A stretch of 64,000 nucleotides of DNA from an uncultured Hyphomonadaceae bacterium (GTDB taxonomy: Bacteria; Pseudomonadota; Alphaproteobacteria; Caulobacterales; Hyphomonadaceae): positions 186,001-250,000 of the forward strand of contig CAJXOF010000005.1 of assembly GCA_913057945.1 (NCBI GenBank), in the 5' to 3' direction. Of this stretch, positions 60,805 through 64,000 are shown piece after piece (position 1 is the first letter of the stretch; each line of letters begins with the position of its first letter). The notes under the pieces were generated by a model. It made no database searches, was not told the DNA's origin, and worked only from the letters and a program-made list of their open reading frames with translations. The position numbers and the translations under genes are program-made.

Positions 60805-61359
60805 ATGAAAAACGCGATATGTGCCGCAACGCTCCTTTTCGGCCTGGCCGCCGGGACGGCAAATGCGCAAGTTGTCGTCCTCGGCGGCGGGATCGCCGAA
60901 GATTGCTACGAGGCCGCAAAGTTCGAGACCGTTTCTCCCAGGAAGGGCGCCGAAATCTGTACGCGCGCCATTGAACTGGAAGCCATGAAACCCAGCAATC
61001 GCGCCGCTACCTTCACGAATCGCGGCGTCCTGCAGATGCGCGCGGGCCTCTATGAAAAGGCCCTGTCGGACTATGCCACAGCCAAGCGGATCCGCCCGGA
61101 TACCGGCGAAACCTACCTGAATGAGGGCGCGGCCCTGATCTTCCTCGAGCGGTACGATGAGGCCCTCCAATCCCTAGATCAGGCCATCGCGCTCGGGTCC
61201 AAGGACATGCACGCCGCCTACTACAACCGGGCGCTGGCCAGGGAAAAACTGGATGACGTGGAAGGCGCTTATTACGACTTCCGCCGCGCGCTGGAATTGA
61301 AGCCTGACTGGGAACTGGCCGAGTGGCAGCTGTCGCGCTTCGAAGTCAGCACGAACTGA
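60805..61359 (+). CDS. Secreted TPR-repeat protein
   Basis: 184 residues: a signal peptide (cleavage near GTANAQ), then about three tetratricopeptide repeats (AATFTNRGVLQMRAGLYEKALSDYATAKRIRPD; TYLNEGAALIFLERYDEALQSLDQAIALGSK; AAYYNRALAREKLDDVEGAYYDFRRALELKPD in order). A periplasmic protein-protein interaction role is likely, with no specific partner known. The ATG at 60805 is chosen for the signal peptide; an antisense run open far upstream is only a shadow of ctaC. A palindrome CAATATTG sits about 80 bases upstream. Confidence 0.88.
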   Translation: MKNAICAATLLFGLAAGTANAQVVVLGGGIAEDCYEAAKFETVSPRKGAEICTRAIELEAMKPSNRAATFTNRGVLQMRAGLYEKALSDYATAKRIRPDTGETYLNEGAALIFLERYDEALQSLDQAIALGSKDMHAAYYNRALAREKLDDVEGAYYDFRRALELKPDWELAEWQLSRFEVSTN

Positions 61360-61422
61360 TCCGATCCGGGTTTCTGCGCCTTTGCCCTTGCGACGCGCCG
61401 GGGTGTCACGCATCTATTCCAG

Positions 61423-62826
61423 ATGACACAGACATCCCTGCCCTTCGACCTGACCAAGGCTTCTGAAATCCTGTCCGACGCTGCGAAAGGCGCGGATGAT
61501 GGCGATCTGTTTGTCGAACGCTCTCGATCCGAGAGCTTCGTGTTCGACGATGGGCGGCTGAAATCAGCCGCCTTCGATACCGACCAGGGATTCGGATTGC
61601 GAGTCGTGGCGGGCGAAACGACCGGGTCGGGCTATGCCTCCGAACTGTCGCTCGACGCCATCCGCCGTGCCGGCGAGACCGCATCGCAAGCCAAGCGTGG
61701 GTATGCAGGCCATCTGGCGACCGGGCCCACCCCGACGAATCGCCGCCTCTACGACCCGATCGACCCGACCTCTGCGCCAGACTTCACAATGAAGACGGGA
61801 TTGCTGGCCGAAATCGACGCTTGGGCCCGCGCTTATGACCCCCGCGTGGTTCAGGTCTCGGTGTCGCTGGCGGGCAGCCACAAGGAAATTGATATCGTTC
61901 GTCCCGACGGCGCAGTCTTTTCAGAAATTCGCCCCCTCGTCCGGCTGAATGTCTCCGTGACGCTGGAAGAGCATGGCCGCCGCGAATCGGCCGGCGCCGG
62001 CGCCGGCGGACGCGCCGCCTATGAGGACTGGATCCAGCCGGATCGCTGGAAGGCCATGGTCCAGCGCGCGGTGAAGAAGGCGTCCGTCAATCTGCAATCC
62101 ATCCCGACCCCTGCCGGACAGATGGAAGTCGTGCTCGGGCCTGGCTGGCCTGCCGTGCTGCTTCACGAAGCTGTCGGACATGGCCTCGAAGGTGATTTCA
62201 ATCGCAAGGGCACCAGCGTCTATTCCGGCCGCATCGGCGAACAGGTTGCCGCCAAGGGTGTGACCATCATCGATGATGGCAGCATTGAACGCCGCCGGGG
62301 CTCGCTCTCCTTCGATGATGAAGGTACGCCGACCCAGAAGACGGTTCTGATCGAGGACGGCATCCTGAAGGGCTATATGCAAGATCGGATGAATGCGCGC
62401 CTGATGGGACAAGCCCCCACGGGCAACGGACGCCGGGAAAGCTATGAATCCGCCACCATGCCGCGCATGACCAACACCGTCATGCTGGGCGGCGACAAGG
62501 ACCCGGACGAAATTGTCGGCTCCATCAAGCGCGGCCTGTGGGCCGTGGATTTCGGCGGGGGCCAGGTCGACATCACGTCAGGCAATTTCGTGTTCCAGTG
62601 CACCGAGGCCTACCTCGTCGAAAACGGCAAAGTCGTTGCGCCAGTCAAGAATGCGACACTGATCGGGCATGGACCGACCGTGTTGCAGGACGTCACCATG
62701 ATCGGCAACGACTTCGCCATGGATGATGGCGTGGGCGTCTGCGGCAAGGCCGGGCAGTCCGTACCTGTGGGTGTGGGCCAGCCAACGCTCAAAGTGGGTG
62801 CCCTGACTGTAGGCGGCGCTGGCTAA
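61423..62826 (+). CDS. tldD: Metalloprotease TldD
   Basis: Partner of TldE/PmbA in the zinc peptidase that degrades unfolded peptides and matures some modified peptides and antitoxins. 467 residues. The metal motif HEAVGH (residues 248-253, the HExxxH of TldD) is present, as is GxGLEGDFNRKGTSVYSGRIGEQVA-type sequence after it (in GHGLEGDFNRKG), and the conserved C-terminal GKAGQSVPVGVGQPTL. No tldE lies beside it in the window. The start at 61423 has no clear SD. Confidence 0.96.
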   Translation: MTQTSLPFDLTKASEILSDAAKGADDGDLFVERSRSESFVFDDGRLKSAAFDTDQGFGLRVVAGETTGSGYASELSLDAIRRAGETASQAKRGYAGHLATGPTPTNRRLYDPIDPTSAPDFTMKTGLLAEIDAWARAYDPRVVQVSVSLAGSHKEIDIVRPDGAVFSEIRPLVRLNVSVTLEEHGRRESAGAGAGGRAAYEDWIQPDRWKAMVQRAVKKASVNLQSIPTPAGQMEVVLGPGWPAVLLHEAVGHGLEGDFNRKGTSVYSGRIGEQVAAKGVTIIDDGSIERRRGSLSFDDEGTPTQKTVLIEDGILKGYMQDRMNARLMGQAPTGNGRRESYESATMPRMTNTVMLGGDKDPDEIVGSIKRGLWAVDFGGGQVDITSGNFVFQCTEAYLVENGKVVAPVKNATLIGHGPTVLQDVTMIGNDFAMDDGVGVCGKAGQSVPVGVGQPTLKVGALTVGGAG

Positions 62827-62935
62827 ATTTGCCGTCATCTTGGTTAATCGGACTTGCGGCCAACCGCGCCCTTTGACACTTTACCGCCATAATTGAGTCT
62901 CGGCTCAATGCGGTGAAGTTACAGTTGAGTTTCCC

Positions 62936-63376
62936 ATGCCCCGTCCGTTTTCATTTTTGCTGTCTGTAGCGTCGGCAGTTTTTGCGTTCACCCTGCCCGC
63001 CTCCGCCGATGTGCAGACCCTGTCCGCAGATTCGGCCCACACCCTGGTCCAGCGCGGAGAACTCATCCTTCTTGACGTGCGCACTCCGTCCGAATGGGCG
63101 ATGACCGGCATGCCGCGCGACAGCGTGGGGGCAAATGTGAAAGACGTGGATTTCCTGGCTCAGGCGCGCGGTGCGGTCCTGGGCGATCTCGACTACCCGA
63201 TCGCCGTCATCTGCCGGGCGGGCAACCGCTCTAATTTGGCGGCAGCGCAACTCGAAGCGGCCGGCTTTGCAGACATCTACGAGATTGTCGAAGGCATGGC
63301 CGGGCTGGAAGGGGTTGGCGACGGCTGGATCAAGCGCGGCCTGCCGACGGACCAGTTCCTGCCGCCGGATCGCTGA
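62936..63376 (+). CDS. Periplasmic rhodanese-like protein
   Basis: 146 residues: signal peptide (cleavage near LPASAD), a single rhodanese domain with ELILLDVRTPSEWAMTGMP, and the active loop CRAGNRS starting at Cys93. It could be a periplasmic thiosulfate:cyanide sulfurtransferase or a sulfur-handling protein. It is monocistronic, followed by a terminator 20 bases past the stop. The 109-base gap upstream after tldD contains no other gene. Confidence 0.9.
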   Translation: MPRPFSFLLSVASAVFAFTLPASADVQTLSADSAHTLVQRGELILLDVRTPSEWAMTGMPRDSVGANVKDVDFLAQARGAVLGDLDYPIAVICRAGNRSNLAAAQLEAAGFADIYEIVEGMAGLEGVGDGWIKRGLPTDQFLPPDR

Positions 63377-63398
63377 CAACAGAACAAGACCAATAAAG

Positions 63399-63431
63399 AA
63401 AAGGGCGGCTCCCCATGGAAGCCGCCCTTTT
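63399..63431. terminator. Bidirectional terminator after the rhodanese gene
   Basis: A 12-bp stem AAAAGGGCGGCT/AGCCGCCCTTTT with a 9-base loop, followed by TGTTTG; it serves the rhodanese and the convergent transporter gene. Confidence 0.88.
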
Positions 63432-63452
63432 TGTTTGCTTACGGAAGATTGG

Positions 63453-64000
63453 CTAGAACATCTCGTCCGAAACCATGGAAGATTCCGCCGGCAGATCGCT
63501 TCCCTTCATCCAGCTCTTGATGATTGGCGAGATGAGCAGCATGAAGACGCCAATGCCCATCGCGACATAGCCGACATTCGCATAGACGCTGACATAGGTG
63601 GCTTTCGCCGCTGCAACGTCCGTGATCTGGCCACCAATGGTCTCGGCGCCGGTCGTGCGGGCAATCACGCCCGCGAGATAGTTCGACAGTCCGGAATACA
63701 GGAACCATGCCCCCATCGTCATGCCGACAACTCGGGCCGGCGCAAGCTTGGTCACGGCGGACAGGCCCACCGGCGACACCATCAGTTCACCCATCGTGTG
63801 AACCCAATAGATCAGGAAGATGAAGCCGACGGCGGTCATCCCCGCGCCGGACATGCCGATGCCGCCCACGAGGGAGAGGAAGCCAAGGCCTGCGAGGAAC
63901 ACACCAATCGCGAATTTCACCGGCGTCGAGGGCTCCATTTTCCGCTTCGCCAATGCAATCCACATCCATGCGAAGATAGGGGCAAAGACGACGATATAGC
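63453..64000 (-). CDS. POT family peptide transporter, C-terminal part (5' end outside window)
   Basis: The last ~181 residues of a proton-dependent oligopeptide transporter (PTR2/POT). The frame runs to the window edge. Seen: at least four TM segments, the sequence YWVHTMGELMVSPVGLSAVTKLAPAR, typical of the POT C-terminal half (GELMxSPxGL), and VGMTMGAWFLYSGLSNYLAG. A Met-Ser-rich tail (DLPAESSMVSDEMF) ends the protein. Transport of di/tripeptides with protons is expected from the family. It may link to the two dipeptide-releasing peptidases (M2, M28) in the window. Confidence 0.88.
   Translation of the reverse strand, partial: YIVVFAPIFAWMWIALAKRKMEPSTPVKFAIGVFLAGLGFLSLVGGIGMSGAGMTAVGFIFLIYWVHTMGELMVSPVGLSAVTKLAPARVVGMTMGAWFLYSGLSNYLAGVIARTTGAETIGGQITDVAAAKATYVSVYANVGYVAMGIGVFMLLISPIIKSWMKGSDLPAESSMVSDEMF

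Noticed and set aside
1..64000. CRISPR arrays, insertion sequences, prophage or toxin-antitoxin/defence islands
   Set aside because: No regular repeats with spacers, no transposase, integrase or phage genes and no defence-family motifs were seen on either strand.

Overview
The window is 64 kb of ordinary, gene-dense, GC-rich chromosome from an alphaproteobacterium, most likely Caulobacterales, family Hyphomonadaceae. The reasons are: a DUF1476 (ATPase zeta-type) gene, a SUF operon led by two different cysteine desulfurases, the ctaC-ctaD-ctaB-ctaG-ctaE-SURF1-thrC gene order, an M23 peptidase-bactofilin pair of the kind studied in stalked and budding Caulobacterales, and a large TonB-dependent receptor. 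I saw no insertion sequence, integrase, prophage, CRISPR array or rRNA. One tRNA (Gly-GCC) and one strong structured-RNA candidate (6S-like, upstream of 5-formyl-THF cyclo-ligase) are present. Every stretch longer than about 150 bases between genes is described in a neighbouring entry; none exceeds 300 bases.

Layout. 0-11 kb: 3' part of gltX, then gltA, an entericidin-like lipoprotein, purQ, a type-2 adenine deaminase, a TonB receptor, a lipoprotein, purL and a small outer-membrane barrel. 11-20 kb: M28 peptidase, BolA, an ACE-like M2 peptidase, monothiol glutaredoxin, rimO, two tandem DUF2807 proteins with Ser-rich repeats, PPK2 and rpsD. 20-32 kb: SDR, UDP-glucuronate-epimerase-like protein, flavin reductase, tRNA-Gly, an HxlR regulator, a phytase/esterase-like lipoprotein, 6S-like RNA plus fthC, a GH16 glycanase, DUF1476, purC-(small membrane protein)-purS, TetR, PlsC, two paralogous secreted proteins and a hypoxanthine-DNA glycosylase-like gene. 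32-39 kb: the SUF Fe-S operon on the minus strand (iscS-like, sufB, SnoaL-like, sufC, sufD, sufS, sufT-like, sufA-like). 39-51 kb: alpha/beta hydrolase, anmK, tyrS, AsmA/YhdP-like giant, bcp, M23 peptidase plus bactofilin, the NfeD/SPFH pair, a Prx5-type peroxiredoxin and AlgH. 51-61 kb: a minus-strand run of cytochrome c oxidase genes followed by SURF1, thrC, GNAT and an EAL phosphodiesterase. 61-64 kb: TPR protein, tldD, periplasmic rhodanese and the C-terminal part of a POT peptide transporter.

Functional threads. Purine synthesis is split over three sites (purQ, purL, purC-purS), with adenine salvage beside purQ. Fe-S and redox maturation is represented by SUF, BolA, GrxD, RimO and peroxiredoxins. 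Respiration is represented by the complete aa3 oxidase structural and assembly set. Envelope biology includes the bactofilin/M23 module, AnmK wall recycling, the AsmA-like protein and several lipoproteins.

The most unusual signals are: (1) a near-identical 15-bp palindrome in front of two unrelated secreted-protein loci, at about 16.9 and 30.3 kb; (2) start-codon-proximal hairpins in front of both members of the paralogous secreted pair; (3) the tandem DUF2807 repeat proteins, whose Ser-rich core motif differs between the two copies; and (4) the 6S-like RNA. No complete unknown multi-gene system is evident.
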